Below, piece after piece: positions 5,602 through 6,271 of a stretch of 6,271 nt of DNA. Positions within the stretch are counted from its first letter, which is position 1; every line of letters starts with the position of its first letter. The notes beneath the pieces were generated by a model, which ran no database searches, was not told the DNA's origin, and was given only the letters and a program-made list of their open reading frames with translations. The stretch spans positions 1 to 6,271 of the forward strand of contig JAZOBA010000103.1 in NCBI GenBank assembly GCA_045595705.1, in the 5' to 3' direction. The translations under genes were made by a program, and so were the position numbers. The stretch is from JAJPXI01 sp045595705. Lineage in GTDB: Bacteria > Bacillota > Clostridia > Oscillospirales > Oscillospiraceae.

Positions 5602-6086
5602 GTTCCTCACTCCCTTTCTTATACAGGTTGTTTTCCAAATCAAAAATCCCGCTGCGGCGGGGAAAAGAACGGTTCCAACACCCATTCTTTTTGGTCGGGC
5701 GCAAAAAGAACGGGTTTTGGATTCCCAAGAAAAACGCCCCATGCGAGCCTGCTGACTGTTGCTTTGTTGTCGGCGCGATGCTCAGCCGAATTGGCCGTCT
5801 CTCCGACCGCCGTTACGGCGGGAACAGCAGAACCGTTTTCGGGCTTGTGTTCTCCTCACCCGCGCCGTTTGGGTCGCTGCAATCCCGACCGGCGCTGTAC
5901 CTGCCTCCTGCTGCCAAGTGATGCCAAAACATACGAGGTGTTTTGGCGGGAGATGAGCATCCCCCGCTGGGTAAAACACGGCGCTGAAAGCCTGTGTTTT
6001 GAGGGGGCTGGGTCCCCCGTTATCAGGGTCTTTTTTTCTTTGGCGGCCCGACACGGTTTCTTTTTTTGACCCAACAAAAAAAGAAA
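5602..6086 (-). promoter_or_regulatory. Structured gap upstream of the EamA gene, possible leader RNA or repeat
   Basis: No credible gene lies in this stretch of nearly 500 bases. On the minus strand it offers competing pairings. Four segments in transcript order, AAAACAC (6000-5994), GTGTTTT (5979-5973), CCAAAACAC (5946-5938) and TGTTTTGG (5931-5924), allow 1:2 plus 3:4, or 2:3, the last enclosing GCGGGGGA/TCTCCCGC (5967-5960, 5953-5946). Nearer the gene, AAAAAGAATGG (5692-5682) can pair either with the upstream GTTCTTTTT (5711-5703) or the downstream CCGTTCTTTT (5672-5663). CCGCCG/CGGCGG (5821-5816, 5812-5807) adds another hairpin, and TTTCTTTTTTT/AAAAAAAGAAA (6086-6076, 6067-6057) bounds the far end. 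Two stems contain a G-U pair on the minus strand where the plus strand would have A-C. A riboregulated leader or a repeat element are both possible. A weak TATAAG at 5623-5618 is the only -10-like site close to the gene. Confidence 0.4.
5643..5661 (-). terminator. Small terminator-like hairpin just upstream of the EamA gene
   Basis: Read on the minus strand, CCCGC (5661-5657) pairs with GCGGG (5652-5648) around CGCA, followed at once by ATTTTTG. It sits about 42 bases before the EamA start codon, the place expected of an attenuator or of a terminator for the preceding transcript. The stem is only 5 bp but all G-C. Confidence 0.45.
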
Positions 6087-6124
6087 TGGGGTCGGAACAT
6101 CGTTTTCCTGCTCACACGATTGTG

Positions 6125-6271
6125 TTATTTCAGCTGCGCCAAAAGCCCGGTGCAGCCTTCGAACACGTCATCCCATGTTGCGTCGAAATCTCCGGTGTAC
6201 CACGGATCTGCCACATCCCCGGGGCGGGTGGTGAAGTCCAGCATCTTGCGGATCTTCCCCTGGGCATCCCC
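6125..6271 (-). CDS. Low-molecular-weight protein tyrosine phosphatase, C-terminal part
   Basis: The last 48 residues and stop of a gene whose start lies beyond the right edge. It reads in part ADPWYTGDFDATWDDVFEGC (residues 21-40 of the fragment), followed by TGLLAQLK. DPWYTGDFD is the signature of the low-molecular-weight phosphotyrosine phosphatase family, and its first Asp is the general acid that protonates the leaving group. The following D-V-x-E-G-C and LL-x-x-L pattern is the usual C-terminal helix. The P-loop with the nucleophilic Cys would be near the N-terminus and is not in the window. These soluble enzymes dephosphorylate tyrosine-phosphorylated proteins, sometimes BY-kinases controlling capsule or exopolysaccharide export; no kinase gene is visible here. 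It shares strand with the EamA gene but is 523 bases away with structured DNA between, so a single operon is doubtful. This ORF is short because it is cut by the window edge. Confidence 0.88.
   Translation of the reverse strand, partial: GDAQGKIRKMLDFTTRPGDVADPWYTGDFDATWDDVFEGCTGLLAQLK

Noticed and set aside
5618..5647. TATAAG with TTTTTG 17 bases upstream as an EamA promoter on the minus strand
   Set aside because: Start of transcription would fall inside or right next to the ribosome site and the -35 match is poor, so it is not listed as a promoter.
5782..6054. A 90-codon minus-strand frame upstream of the EamA gene
   Set aside because: It is Arg/Gln/Pro-rich, without hydrophobic core pattern or known motif, and covers the hairpins with alternative pairings. 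A conserved small protein cannot be fully excluded without a search.
4684..6069. A 461-codon open frame on the plus strand
   Set aside because: It is antisense to the EamA gene and rich in His, Gln and Gly, as expected for the reverse of a hydrophobic gene. It also runs through non-coding palindromes and has no family signature.

Overview
The window looks like a chromosomal piece from a gut-type Clostridia species of the Oscillospiraceae/Ruminococcaceae (Faecalibacterium, Gemmiger or Subdoligranulum type). This placement is inferred from fairly GC-rich coding with C/G-ending codons, Gram-positive Shine-Dalgarno sites (GAGGTG, GGAGGTG), the style of the DHHW and MBOAT proteins, and intergenic spaces packed with palindromes. 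The species is not proven from this window.

Layout. On the plus strand: a 97-residue three-helix PQ-loop-like membrane protein (19-312) with a clean intrinsic terminator; uppP, undecaprenyl-diphosphatase (436-1263); a 407-base gap holding a train of hairpins and a strong terminator (1264-1670); an MBOAT membrane O-acyltransferase of the AlgI/DltB class (1671-3074); a 179-base gap filled with palindromes; and a DHHW-family membrane-anchored protein related to AlgJ/AlgX (3254-4372). A convergent gap (4373-4722) holds a nested fold and an inverted duplication with a two-way terminator at its centre. On the minus strand: an EamA/DMT-type ten-helix transporter (4723-5601), a 523-base gap with several alternative base-pairing options (5602-6124), and the C-terminal 48 residues of a low-molecular-weight protein tyrosine phosphatase that runs off the right edge (6125-6271).

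How the genes work together. The MBOAT and DHHW genes form a two-gene acylation module. By analogy with alginate acetylation, the MBOAT protein would carry an acyl group, usually acetyl, across the membrane, and the DHHW protein, anchored outside, would place it on a surface glycan. UppP recycles the C55 lipid carrier used for peptidoglycan and other surface polymers, so its position next to the module fits a cell-envelope theme, but a separate terminator lies between them.

The most unusual content is between the genes. Every intergenic space longer than 150 bases holds a different structured, repeat-like element. The two strongest are the inverted duplication at 4533-4714, whose two arms show a compensating base-pair change, and the gap upstream of the EamA gene, where several segments have two alternative partners and where G-U versus A-C asymmetries favour folding of minus-strand RNA. 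No CRISPR array, tRNA, rRNA, transposase or phage gene was seen.
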